Assembly: GCF_000245735.1 (NCBI RefSeq)
Contig: NZ_AHTH01000039.1
Span: 1 to 64,000, forward strand
Direction: 5' to 3'
Length of the DNA stretch: 64,000 nucleotides
Origin: Alishewanella jeotgali KCTC 22429
Lineage (GTDB): Bacteria > Pseudomonadota > Gammaproteobacteria > Enterobacterales > Alteromonadaceae
The notes under the pieces are model-generated. The model had not been told where the DNA came from and made no database searches. It saw nothing but the letters and a program-made list of their open reading frames with translations. Positions 37,763-46,155 of this stretch are shown one piece after another (position 1 is the first letter of the stretch; each line of letters starts with the position of its first letter). The translations under genes were made by a program, and so were the position numbers.

Positions 37763-38593
37763 ATGTTTAAAATGTTAATTTTTTTGCTGGTGCTCGGTAG
37801 TTTTCCACTCTTGGCTGTGACAAAGCCTGATCTGCTGTTGGCACAGGATTATCAGGATAATATTGATGTCAGGCAGTATTGGGTCAGTGAAAAGCTGGAT
37901 GGTGTGCGGGCTTACTGGGATGGCAAACAGCTGATTTCCCGTGGTGGCAATATTATTCAGGCGCCAGCCTGGTTTACCGCAGACTTTCCACCACGGCCGC
38001 TCGATGGTGAGCTGTGGCTCGCCAGGCAGCAGTTTGCACAAATCTTAAGTACGGTGAGCAAGCAGCAGCCAGTAAATAGTGAGTGGCAGCAGTTAGCCTA
38101 TTATATTTTTGAACTGCCGCAGGCAGAGGGGACTTTCACTGAACGGATCAGGATGATGCAGCTGCTGGTACAGCAGCAAAATAGCCCTTATCTGCAGCTA
38201 GTACCGCAGTTTCGCGTTGCGGACAGAGCAACCTTACTGGCAACGTTGGCACAGCTGGAGCAGGCTGGCGCTGAGGGTTTAATGCTGCATCATCAGGATG
38301 CGCACTATAAAACCGGCCGCAGCGCAGATTTGCTTAAACTTAAAACCTATCAGGATGCCGAAGCGACAGTGATTGGCTATCGGCCTGGTAGGGGGAAATA
38401 TCAGGGCATGGTAGGGGCGCTTATTGTCAGAACACCTGAAGGGCTGGAGTTTGCTATTGGCAGCGGCTTAACCGATGCCTTGCGGCAAACACCGCCGGCC
38501 ATCGGTAGCGAAATTACTTATCGTTATAATGGTTACACCAGCAATGGTATACCGCGCTTTGCCCGATTTTTACGGGAGCGACAGGCGTTCTAG
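37763..38593 (+). CDS. Secreted ATP-dependent DNA ligase (LigE type)
   Basis: A 276-residue minimal ATP-dependent DNA ligase with a signal peptide (LIFLLVLGSFPLLAVT). The nucleotidyltransferase motifs are in order: catalytic Lys in SEKLDGVRAYWDG (motif I), LISRGG, PLDGELWL (III), YYIFELP (IIIa), AEGLMLHH (IV) and LLKLKTYQDAEATV (V), then a short OB domain (GSEITYRYNGY). LigE enzymes act in the periplasm and have been proposed to help with uptake or repair of foreign DNA. The ATG at 37763 follows AAAGGA and opens the signal peptide; an upstream TTG is less likely. It is a single gene. Confidence 0.9.
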   Translation: MFKMLIFLLVLGSFPLLAVTKPDLLLAQDYQDNIDVRQYWVSEKLDGVRAYWDGKQLISRGGNIIQAPAWFTADFPPRPLDGELWLARQQFAQILSTVSKQQPVNSEWQQLAYYIFELPQAEGTFTERIRMMQLLVQQQNSPYLQLVPQFRVADRATLLATLAQLEQAGAEGLMLHHQDAHYKTGRSADLLKLKTYQDAEATVIGYRPGRGKYQGMVGALIVRTPEGLEFAIGSGLTDALRQTPPAIGSEITYRYNGYTSNGIPRFARFLRERQAF

Positions 38594-38661
38594 CCACGCT
38601 GCTATCGTTTTTACGCTGGTACCTCGATAGGTTTCATAGCGACTTAACTCTGCTACGCACC

Positions 38662-39579
38662 TCAGTTGGCTAGCTTTGGCTGCTCACGGTTAAGCAGGGC
38701 CCGAATGCGATCAAAAGGCGTTAGTACTATGGCATTCCCCAGCAGCACCAGCGCAAAGCCGCTAAAGGTGTAACTGGTCCAGTGAAAATCTTCAAACAGG
38801 GTACTTAGCACCACTGCTACTAACGGGAACAGTACTATGGTGTAGCTGGCTTTTTCCGGACCAATTTGTTTTAGTAGCGCAAAGTAACTGGCAAAAGCAA
38901 TCACCGAACCAAATACCGCCAGGTAGACCAGCGACAGCAGATAGGCCGGCTCAGTACTAAAAGTAAAGCTGTGGCCCTTGATTAGTGCGGCGGCCAGCAG
39001 CACCAGGCTGCCATACAGCATACCCCAGGCATTGACCTGCATAATCGGCATTTGCTCCCGCGAATTGCGCACACTGACCATATTGCCAAAGGACGCTGAC
39101 AGAGCGCCGGATAAGATCAGGATTAAGCCGAGTAAACTGGTGTTGGTGAAATCGATACCGTCCAAATCCGGCCAGAACAATACGACAATACCGGCAATGC
39201 CGAGCAGAGCGCCAAAATAGATACGTTTGGCCACCGGTTTGCCGAAAAACAGCCGGGTGTTAATAATGTTCATCAGCAACATCGTTGTAAAGGCAATCGC
39301 CGTCATGGCAGAGGTCAGATACTGCTGCGCCTGATAGATAAACAGGAAATTCAGCGCAAAATTCAGGCTGGCTAACAGCAGAATAAAGCCATGCTGGCGC
39401 AGCGAAAAACGCATATCCAGCTTGCGATACCAGCAGTACAGCCACATCAGTGCCGCAGCCAGCGCAAAGCGATACAACAACGAGACTTCAATGGCCACTT
39501 CGCCCAGCTGAAACTCAATGGCAAACCAGGTCGAACCCCAAATCAGGACGGTAATCAGATACAGCAGGATATTTTGCAT
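38662..39579 (-). CDS. EamA/DMT family transporter
   Basis: Inner-membrane permease of 305 residues with ten predicted helices in two EamA repeats. The first opens ILLYLITVLIWGSTWFAIEF, the usual start of RhaT/EamA proteins, and the second begins NTSLLGLILILSGALSASFG. DMT transporters export amino acids, metabolites or drugs; the substrate is not readable from sequence. Single gene facing the thioesterase gene divergently. Confidence 0.9.
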   Translation of the reverse strand: MQNILLYLITVLIWGSTWFAIEFQLGEVAIEVSLLYRFALAAALMWLYCWYRKLDMRFSLRQHGFILLLASLNFALNFLFIYQAQQYLTSAMTAIAFTTMLLMNIINTRLFFGKPVAKRIYFGALLGIAGIVVLFWPDLDGIDFTNTSLLGLILILSGALSASFGNMVSVRNSREQMPIMQVNAWGMLYGSLVLLAAALIKGHSFTFSTEPAYLLSLVYLAVFGSVIAFASYFALLKQIGPEKASYTIVLFPLVAVVLSTLFEDFHWTSYTFSGFALVLLGNAIVLTPFDRIRALLNREQPKLAN

Positions 39580-39754
39580 CGAAGGTGATCGCGCACGGCA
39601 ATAATAGGGCTGCGATCATAAAGCCTTGTGCAAACTGAAAACAGTAGTCAGCGAAGAAAAATTATTAATCTGATTTTCAGGGGATTGGCTGATTGGTGCA
39701 ATACGCCAACAGGGATATACTTAAGGTTCAAACAATGATGTTACAGGTGAGAAG

Positions 39755-40174
39755 ATGCGTTTTTTAAGCCGTCGGTTGGTGATGCAAGGTGATTTAAATT
39801 ATGCCAATGCCCTCTTTGGTGGCAGGGCATTAGAATGGATAGACGAGGAAGCGGCGATTTACGCCATTTGTCAGTTAGAAACCAATAGCCTGGTGACCAA
39901 GCATATGGGCGCCATCAGTTTTGAAAGCCCGGCCAAGCTGGGTGATGTGGTCGAGTTTGGTTTGGCCACCAAAGCGGTGGGCCGAACCTCTATTACGGTA
40001 AGCTGTCTGGTGCGTAACAAGGCCACCAAAAAGACCATCTGCTTTGCCGATGATATCGTTTTTGTGCGGGTAGATGCGCAAACGCAACGGCCAGAGCCGC
40101 ACCATAAAACCTTAGAGATGTTGCAGTCGCAGACGTTAAAAGAGCTGCGCACTTTAAATCTGGATCTCGAATAA
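39755..40174 (+). CDS. Acyl-CoA thioesterase (hotdog fold, YciA-like)
   Basis: A 139-residue hotdog protein that would hydrolyse acyl-CoA to free acid and CoA. It has the YciA/BFIT motifs: MQGDLNYANALFGGRALEWID with the catalytic Asn-Ala and Gly residues, and the GAISFESPAKLGDVVEFG strand. The C-terminal 25 residues are a charged helix (HHKTLEMLQSQTLKELR) not found in short YciA proteins. AGGTGAGA precedes the ATG. Substrate chain length is unknown. Confidence 0.88.
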   Translation: MRFLSRRLVMQGDLNYANALFGGRALEWIDEEAAIYAICQLETNSLVTKHMGAISFESPAKLGDVVEFGLATKAVGRTSITVSCLVRNKATKKTICFADDIVFVRVDAQTQRPEPHHKTLEMLQSQTLKELRTLNLDLE

Positions 40175-40212
40175 CAGCAAGCGACGCCGGGGGCAGGCTT
40201 AGATAGCGGCGC

Positions 40213-40818
40213 TTATGATTTCCCCGGCGCTTTACTGCTACCCAAGCCACCGCTAAGCACCAGTTGCAGGGCTTCGGCGGGCTTCATATCAAGGCTGCGG
40301 GTGCAACTGCGTGGCACTATAATGGTGTAGCCGCCGACGTTATAGGCCATCGGGATAAACACCGCCAGTTGTTCTTCCTGCATCAGTGACGACATCCGGT
40401 CTTCTGCCTGGCCGCCTTGTTTGGTAACAATGCCAATCAGTTCAATCTCAGATGAGGGCAGTTTCACCATCACTACCGAGCCATCACTAAAGTTTTTGCC
40501 GGCCATCACATCAATTAAATCTTGCAGCATGCCGTAAATTTGTTTGCTGCCCGGCAGTTTCATTAATACTTTGCCCGGCAACTGCCAGAGCCAGTTCACA
40601 CCTGCCCAGCGCGAGCTAAAACCAATTACCGCACAGGCGATGACAAAACACAGTATTGCCGTGCCAGGCAGATACCAGGTGGCCGGGATCAGCAGTTGCA
40701 CCACTGGAGCGAGTGCACTTTCGATCGTGGTCAGCAGCCAGCGCAGCAGCTCGATAGTAATAATTAACGGCAGTACAATCGCCAGGCCTTTTAATAAACT
40801 TCTTACCACTATTTTCAT
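40213..40818 (-). CDS. DUF502 family inner-membrane protein
   Basis: A 201-residue protein with two N-terminal membrane helices (LLKGLAIVLPLIITIELLRW and LPGTAILCFVIACAVIG) and a C-terminal soluble domain containing SSEIELIGIVTKQGG and MAYNVGGYTIIVPRS. The PxTSGxxxxVPR-like end (NVGGYTIIVPRSCTRSL) is a DUF502 hallmark. The family is widespread and has no settled function. ATG 40818 is chosen to open the first helix. It faces the thioesterase gene tail to tail. Confidence 0.85.
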   Translation of the reverse strand: MKIVVRSLLKGLAIVLPLIITIELLRWLLTTIESALAPVVQLLIPATWYLPGTAILCFVIACAVIGFSSRWAGVNWLWQLPGKVLMKLPGSKQIYGMLQDLIDVMAGKNFSDGSVVMVKLPSSEIELIGIVTKQGGQAEDRMSSLMQEEQLAVFIPMAYNVGGYTIIVPRSCTRSLDMKPAEALQLVLSGGLGSSKAPGKS

Positions 40819-41046
40819 CAGGGATTTCAATCTGCATCAGTCAAAGTAGCGCTAGCATAACAGCGATCAGGAAGCGGGCGCCAGTCTGGGGCTGGATGAC
40901 GCTTGCCGGTTAGATTTTGCTTTTCTGGCGCTGTTTTAACTGCAAAAGGAGGCGTGCGGTTGACCAGGATAATCTAAAAGTTAGTTTAGCTATTGCTGCA
41001 ATAAGTAGAAGTCGCCAGAATAAGCGGTGAGTCTACCGGGGTACTT

Positions 41047-41670
41047 ATGGTTAATCTGACATTATTGGGCGCTTTTATTCCCACCTTTTTATTTGTTTCT
41101 GTGACGCCAGGCATGTGTATGACGCTGGCCATGACCTTGGGGATGAGTCAGGGCGTGCGTCGTACCTTCTGGATGATGTGGGGCGAGATGCTGGGCGTGG
41201 GTTTAGTTGCCATGGCGGCGGTATTGGGCGTAGCCGCTCTGATGCTGAAGTTTCCGGACCTGTTTCAGTGGTTTAAACTGCTTGGTGCCGCCTATCTAAC
41301 TTATGTTGGCATCCAAATGTGGCGTGCCAAAGGCAAACTGGCGGTGCCGCAGCTGGGCACAGCGTCGGTGTTGCTACCGCGGCGAACCTTGTTTAGTCAG
41401 GGCTTTATTACCGCCGTGTCTAACCCCAAAGGCTGGGCCTTTCATATGGCGTTATTACCGCCCTTTATCGATAGTAAGCTGGCGTTTTGGCCGCAATTAC
41501 TGGTGTTGGTGGCCATTATTTTGCTGCTGGAATTTGGCTCCATGCTGCTATATGCCAGTGGCGGCAAGGCGCTGGCGCTGTTTTTGACGAAAACCAACCG
41601 GCTACAGTATTTAAACCGCATTGGCGCCTGCCTGATGTTTGGCGTCGCTGTCTGGATGCTAGTGGGTTAA
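41047..41670 (+). CDS. LysE/RhtB family amino acid exporter
   Basis: Inner-membrane exporter of 207 residues with about six helices. Family signature TPGMCMTLAMTLGMSQGVRR follows the first helix, and NPKGWAFHMALLPPFID marks the second half. Members export amino acids such as threonine, homoserine lactone or lysine; the substrate here is unknown. Single gene, with 216 bases upstream that hold nothing I recognise beyond promoter-like AT-rich sequence. Confidence 0.9.
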   Translation: MVNLTLLGAFIPTFLFVSVTPGMCMTLAMTLGMSQGVRRTFWMMWGEMLGVGLVAMAAVLGVAALMLKFPDLFQWFKLLGAAYLTYVGIQMWRAKGKLAVPQLGTASVLLPRRTLFSQGFITAVSNPKGWAFHMALLPPFIDSKLAFWPQLLVLVAIILLLEFGSMLLYASGGKALALFLTKTNRLQYLNRIGACLMFGVAVWMLVG

Positions 41671-41822
41671 AGCCGTCAGTTGTAAGAAATAGCTGACGAC
41701 TGTCTATCCCGCTTTACGTTATTAATCGCAGCCCGCGGGCGATTAGCCGGTGGCTTATGCGCCTGCGATACAGGTTGTGATAAAATCACGATAATTTCTC
41801 TGCCCCTACATCAGGAGTTGTT

Positions 41823-43283
41823 GTGACCGCGATTTCCAGTTTATACCCGCAGCCGCTATGGCAATGGTTCGCCCAAATCTGTGCTATTCCACATCCGTCC
41901 AAACACGAGCAGGCGCTTAGCCGGCATATTCAGGCCTGGGCCCGCGATAAAGGTTTAACCGTCGTGGAAGACAAGGTTGGCAACCTGATCATTAAAAAGC
42001 CGGCCACAGCGGGGATGGAAAACCGTAAAACCGTGGTGATCCAGGCGCATCTGGATATGGTGCCGCAAAAAAATGCCGATAAGGTACACGACTTTACTAA
42101 AGATCCTATTGATGCCTATGTCGATGGCGAATGGGTTACTGCCCGGGGTACCACGCTGGGTGCAGATAACGGTATTGGTATGGCGTCGGCGCTGGCGATT
42201 TTAGGTAGTGACGACATTAAACATGGTCCGTTGGAAGTGCTGTTAACGATCGACGAAGAAGCCGGTATGACCGGTGCTTTTGGCCTTGAAGCCGGCCTGC
42301 TGGACGCCGAGATCCTGATTAATACCGACTCGGAGCAGGAAGGCGAAATCTATATGGGCTGCGCCGGCGGTGTCGATGCCGAGTTTAGTATCCCCATGCA
42401 ATGGCAACCGGTACCGGCTGGGCATCAGGCTTATCGCTTAAATCTGAGTGGTTTAAAAGGAGGCCACTCCGGGGTGAATATTCATTTAGGCCGCGGCAAT
42501 GCGAATAAATTACTGGCGCGTTTTCTGGTTGAGCAGGCGGCAGCACTGGATCTGAAAGTCAGTGAAATCAGCGGTGGTTCATTGCGTAATGCGATTCCGC
42601 GCGAGGCCGGCGTGACCATTACCGTTGCAGCAGATAAAAAAGTCTTACTGGAAAATGCGGTGGCAGCCTTTGAAACCCTGATCCGTCAGGAGCTATCAGC
42701 GGTAGAGCCGGCGATTAAGTTTGCGGTCGCTGAGACCATTTTACCGGCCCAGGTGATGAATAATGCCAGCCAGCATAAGGTTTTACACCTGCTTAATGCC
42801 TGCCCGAACGGCGTTGTGCGGATGAGCGACGATATTGCCGGTGTGGTAGAAACGTCATTAAACCTGGGGGTCGTTACCACCACCGGCGATACCGTCCAGG
42901 TGGTTTGTTTAATCCGTTCGCTGATTGACTCCGGCCGCGAGCAGGTTGAGAGCACCCTGGCATCATTAGCGGCCCTGACTGGTGTTGCGGTGAAGTTCAG
43001 TGGTGCTTATCCGGGTTGGAAGCCCGATCCAGCTTCGCCGGTGATGGCGATTGTTAAAGATACCTATCAGGCAATCTATAACAAAGAGCCGGTGATTATG
43101 GTGATCCATGCCGGTTTGGAATGCGGTTTGTTTAAAAAACCGTACCCAGAGATGGATATGGTGTCGATTGGTCCAACTATCCGCTACCCACATGGTCCGG
43201 ATGAGATGGTCAATATCGAAACTGTCGGTCAGTACTGGCAGTTGCTGCTGGCGGTTTTAGAGCGGATCCCGGCGAAAGCTTAA
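41823..43283 (+). CDS. pepD: Cytosol nonspecific dipeptidase (aminoacyl-histidine dipeptidase)
   Basis: M20 family zinc dipeptidase of 486 residues that cleaves a broad range of dipeptides including carnosine. It starts ISSLYPQPLWQWFAQICAIPHPSKHE, the usual PepD opening. Zinc ligands are seen in QAHLDMVPQ, LGADNGIGMAS (bridging Asp), TIDEEAGMTGAFG (catalytic Glu) and TDSEQEGEIYMGCAGG; the late His is in SIGPTIRYPHGPDEMV. The start is GTG at 41823, 7 bases after CAGGAG. Length is equal to the E. coli enzyme. Confidence 0.96.
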   Translation: MTAISSLYPQPLWQWFAQICAIPHPSKHEQALSRHIQAWARDKGLTVVEDKVGNLIIKKPATAGMENRKTVVIQAHLDMVPQKNADKVHDFTKDPIDAYVDGEWVTARGTTLGADNGIGMASALAILGSDDIKHGPLEVLLTIDEEAGMTGAFGLEAGLLDAEILINTDSEQEGEIYMGCAGGVDAEFSIPMQWQPVPAGHQAYRLNLSGLKGGHSGVNIHLGRGNANKLLARFLVEQAAALDLKVSEISGGSLRNAIPREAGVTITVAADKKVLLENAVAAFETLIRQELSAVEPAIKFAVAETILPAQVMNNASQHKVLHLLNACPNGVVRMSDDIAGVVETSLNLGVVTTTGDTVQVVCLIRSLIDSGREQVESTLASLAALTGVAVKFSGAYPGWKPDPASPVMAIVKDTYQAIYNKEPVIMVIHAGLECGLFKKPYPEMDMVSIGPTIRYPHGPDEMVNIETVGQYWQLLLAVLERIPAKA

Positions 43284-43304
43284 TTTCATTTTTACAGTAA
43301 CAAT

Positions 43305-43341
43305 ACGCCGGCATATGCAAAGCGCAGTGCCGGCGTTTTTT
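43305..43341. terminator. Terminator between pepD and the lipocalin gene
   Basis: A nine-base perfect stem (acgccggca/tgccggcgt) with a 14-base loop is followed by a run of seven T residues on the plus strand. It ends pepD transcription and partly serves the convergent lipocalin gene. Confidence 0.85.
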
Positions 43342-43345
43342 TGCG

Positions 43346-43855
43346 CTAGCGACAAGGCGCCAGCCAGATCAGCTGATCAAGGGCAATGCCAATGCGTTCG
43401 GCTTCGGCCAGATAGGGCGCACATTCTGCAGCGGATAACTGCAGCTTGCGGGCCAAAAGCCAGGCGTAATCGAGATTCGGACCGACCACCAGGGCTATCT
43501 GGTAATCTGGATCCAACTTGGCAATATTATAGCCGCCGTAAAAAGGCCCAAAGAATGATACCTTTAAGCGACCGGTATTGCTGTCAGCAACAAAGTAGGC
43601 TTTGCCGGTTGCACTTTTCCAACGTTGATTAGCGGCATCAAAGCCACGGTTTAGCACTGTCACACCGCCGTCCTGGCGCAGGCTATATTCGGCCGTTACC
43701 TGAGTTAGGCCGCGTTCAAAACGGTGATCGAGGCGGGCGATTTCATGCCAGGTACCCAGATAGCGCTCCAACTCAAAAGGGCTGACCGGCGTCACCTTTT
43801 CCGGCACACTGGTACAGCCCGCGAGTAATAACAATAACAGCCAATAAAAACGCAT
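43346..43855 (-). CDS. blc: Outer-membrane lipoprotein lipocalin Blc
   Basis: Bacterial lipocalin of 169 residues that binds lysophospholipids or fatty acids. The ATG at 43855 opens a lipoprotein signal with lipobox LAGC (LLLLLLAGCTSVP), so Cys in LAGC would be acylated. The lipocalin motif GTWHEIARLDHRFERG is near the mature N-terminus, followed by EYSLRQDGGVTVLNRG and LDPDYQIALVVGPNLDYAWL. Length matches E. coli Blc (177). It is convergent with pepD. Confidence 0.93.
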   Translation of the reverse strand: MRFYWLLLLLLAGCTSVPEKVTPVSPFELERYLGTWHEIARLDHRFERGLTQVTAEYSLRQDGGVTVLNRGFDAANQRWKSATGKAYFVADSNTGRLKVSFFGPFYGGYNIAKLDPDYQIALVVGPNLDYAWLLARKLQLSAAECAPYLAEAERIGIALDQLIWLAPCR

Positions 43856-43928
43856 AAAAATTTTCCTGCCAGGCAATCGGTTAGCTCAGTTTATACGTTT
43901 AATCACCATTATGGTTTTTTGACTAACG

Positions 43929-44309
43929 ATGATGGCATTCAATATTTTTGGACAAGAGCTTGCAGCGTGCTGCTTTGCACCGCGCACCGGTTTTTTTCGC
44001 GATGGCTTTTGCCGTACTAATCAGGCCGATTTGGGCAGCCATGTGCTGTGCGCTCAGGTGACCGCTGAATTTTTAGCTTTTACGCTGAGCCAAGGCAATG
44101 ATTTAAGCACACCCAGACCAGAGTGGGATTTTCCGGGGTTAGTACCTGGTGACTTCTGGTGTTTGTGCGCACTGCGCTGGTTAGCCGCCGAGCAGGCTGG
44201 GGTGGCACCACTGTTAAAATTGTCTGCGTGTCATCAACGGGCGCTGGAGTTTGCACCGTTGGAGCTATATCAGCGTTATGCGGTAATGGAGGATGCCAAT
44301 GACCTTTAA
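43929..44309 (+). CDS. DUF2237 family protein
   Basis: A 126-residue protein with the DUF2237 pattern: GFFRDGFCRTNQADLGSHVL, CAQVTAEFLAFTLSQGNDLS and TPRPEWDFPGLVPGDFWCLC. Cysteines (CC, C, C, CLC) are conserved positions in the family and could bind metal or form disulfides. The function is unknown. Its last 11 bases overlap the start of the next gene, so the two are translationally coupled. Two consecutive ATG codons are possible starts. Confidence 0.85.
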   Translation: MMAFNIFGQELAACCFAPRTGFFRDGFCRTNQADLGSHVLCAQVTAEFLAFTLSQGNDLSTPRPEWDFPGLVPGDFWCLCALRWLAAEQAGVAPLLKLSACHQRALEFAPLELYQRYAVMEDANDL

Positions 44310-44547
44310 TGATGAGCAGCGCTCGCGCATTATCGAAATGGCGTGGGAAGATCGTACCCCCTTTGAAGCGATTGAAAACCTATATGGCCTGAATGAGAGT
44401 GCGCTGATCCGTTTTATGCGTGCGGAGTTAAAGGCGAGTAGTTTCCGGCTATGGCGCGCCAGAGTCAGTGGCCGCAAAACCAAGCATCTGAAGTTGCGCA
44501 GCCCGGAGATTACCCGCGCTTATTGTCCTACCCAATATAAACGCTAA
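44299..44547 (+). CDS. TIGR03643/DUF2805 family small protein
   Basis: An 82-residue basic protein with a helix-turn-helix-like first half (IIEMAWEDRTPFEAIENLYG and LNESALIRFMRAEL) and a basic second half (SFRLWRARVSGRKTKH). This is the TIGR03643 pattern found widely in marine gammaproteobacteria and Bacteroidetes; the function is unknown, and DNA or RNA binding is a guess from the fold and charge. The ATG at 44299 is preferred over the one at 44293 because of spacing from GGAGG. It overlaps the DUF2237 gene. Confidence 0.8.
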   Translation: MTFNDEQRSRIIEMAWEDRTPFEAIENLYGLNESALIRFMRAELKASSFRLWRARVSGRKTKHLKLRSPEITRAYCPTQYKR

Positions 44548-44629
44548 CCTGATAACAAAGTTAGGTTTTATCTGTCTTAAGAGCATGTTTTAATAGCGGC
44601 AATTCCCTTGCTAAGCAGGAGTGCCGCCT

Positions 44630-46087
44630 ATGTTAGCTCTCACCGATCCGGCGTTAGTTAAAACCCGCTCTTTTATCAATGGCCAGTGGCAAGCAGCAGG
44701 CCCCCATCGCTTTGCTGTGGTAAACCCGGCAAATGGTAAAACGTTGGCGCAGGTTGACGAAGCGACCCTGGCTGATGCCACTATGGCAGTTGAGGCAGCG
44801 GCGGCTGCGCAACCGGGCTGGGCCGCACTGGCCGCGGCAGAACGCGCCGCAGTGTTGATAGAATGGCAGCAACTGTTGTTGCAGCATGAGGCCGATCTGG
44901 CATTATTGCTGACGTTAGAGCAGGGGAAACCGCTGGCTGAGGCGCGGGCAGAAATTCGTTACGGCGCCTCTTACCTGGGCTGGTTTGCCGAAGAGGCGAA
45001 ACGGCTCTATGGCGATATTATTCCGGCGCCTGCCTCCGATAAACAGATCCTGGTGCTACGGCAGGCCGTGGGAGTCGTCACGGCCATTACCCCCTGGAAT
45101 TTCCCCAATGCCATGTTAATGCGCAAAGCGGCCGCGGCGTTAGCTGCGGGTTGCAGCTTTGTGGTAAAACCAGCAGCACAAACGCCACTCTCAGCATTAG
45201 CCTGCGCCGAGCTGGCGCAGCGGGCTGGCGTACCGGCCGGAATTTTTAATGTCTTGGTTGGCACTAACGCCCAGCAACTGGGCGAGGTGCTCACCACCCA
45301 CCCACTGGTTAATAAATTTAGTTTTACCGGCTCTACTGCTGTCGGTAAAACCTTGTTAAAGCAATGTGCAGAGGGCGTAAAACGGGTCAGTATGGAGCTG
45401 GGTGGTAATGCTCCGTTTATCGTGTTTGCCAGTGCCGATCTGGAAGCCGCCGCCGAGGGGTTAATTGCCGCCAAGTTTCGTAATGCCGGCCAAACCTGTG
45501 TTTGCGCCAACAGGGTATTGGTTGAAGAGACGGTACTCGAGCGGTTTATGCAGATCCTGTTACCTAAGGTGCAAACCCTGAAAGTGGCGGCGGGTACCGA
45601 GCCAGGTAGCGCTATCGGACCCTTAATCGAGGCCAAAGCCGTGGCTAAGGTACAGCAGCTGCTGGATGACGCCCTCGACCAGGGCGCGACCTTGCTGCAT
45701 GGTGGCAAGCCGCATCCGGCCGGCCCCTTGTTTTTCGAACCAACACTGCTAACCGGCGTTACGCCGCAGATGCAGCTATTTCAGCAGGAGATTTTTGGTC
45801 CGGTGCTGGCCATCACGAGCTTTAATACTGAACAGCAAGCCTTAGCCTTAGCTAATGCCAGCGATTATGGTCTGGCCGGCTATATCTATAGCCAACAGCT
45901 GGGTCAGGTATTCCGGCTGGCGCAGGCATTGCAAGTTGGCATGCTGGGTGTGAACGAAGGCATTATTTCTAATGCTGCCGCGCCTTTTGGCGGTATCAAA
46001 CAATCGGGTTATGGCCGTGAGGGCTCGCGTTACGGGCTCGATGACTATACCCAGTTAAAATATGTCTATTTGGGCGGTTTGATTTAA
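44630..46087 (+). CDS. gabD: NAD(P)-dependent succinate-semialdehyde dehydrogenase
   Basis: Aldehyde dehydrogenase of 485 residues that oxidises succinate semialdehyde to succinate in GABA breakdown. Motifs: TPWNFPNAMLMRKAAAALAAGC (cofactor region), FTGSTAVGKTLLKQCA, general-base Glu in SMELGGNAPFIV and catalytic Cys in FRNAGQTCVCANR (TCVC is typical of GabD). The ATG at 44630 lies eight bases after CAGGAG. No gabT or gabP is adjacent, so the physiological substrate is inferred from family; glutarate semialdehyde is possible too. Confidence 0.88.
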   Translation: MLALTDPALVKTRSFINGQWQAAGPHRFAVVNPANGKTLAQVDEATLADATMAVEAAAAAQPGWAALAAAERAAVLIEWQQLLLQHEADLALLLTLEQGKPLAEARAEIRYGASYLGWFAEEAKRLYGDIIPAPASDKQILVLRQAVGVVTAITPWNFPNAMLMRKAAAALAAGCSFVVKPAAQTPLSALACAELAQRAGVPAGIFNVLVGTNAQQLGEVLTTHPLVNKFSFTGSTAVGKTLLKQCAEGVKRVSMELGGNAPFIVFASADLEAAAEGLIAAKFRNAGQTCVCANRVLVEETVLERFMQILLPKVQTLKVAAGTEPGSAIGPLIEAKAVAKVQQLLDDALDQGATLLHGGKPHPAGPLFFEPTLLTGVTPQMQLFQQEIFGPVLAITSFNTEQQALALANASDYGLAGYIYSQQLGQVFRLAQALQVGMLGVNEGIISNAAAPFGGIKQSGYGREGSRYGLDDYTQLKYVYLGGLI

Positions 46088-46155
46088 GTTATTACAAGGG
46101 CGTGGCGCTCTACTACACTAATAACTAACCCGATTAGTAGCGACATGGGGTGTCA

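Noticed and set aside
45007-45708. Long open frame of 233 codons antisense to gabD
   Set aside because: It is a shadow of a high-GC aldehyde dehydrogenase gene; it is serine and alanine rich with no recognisable domain.
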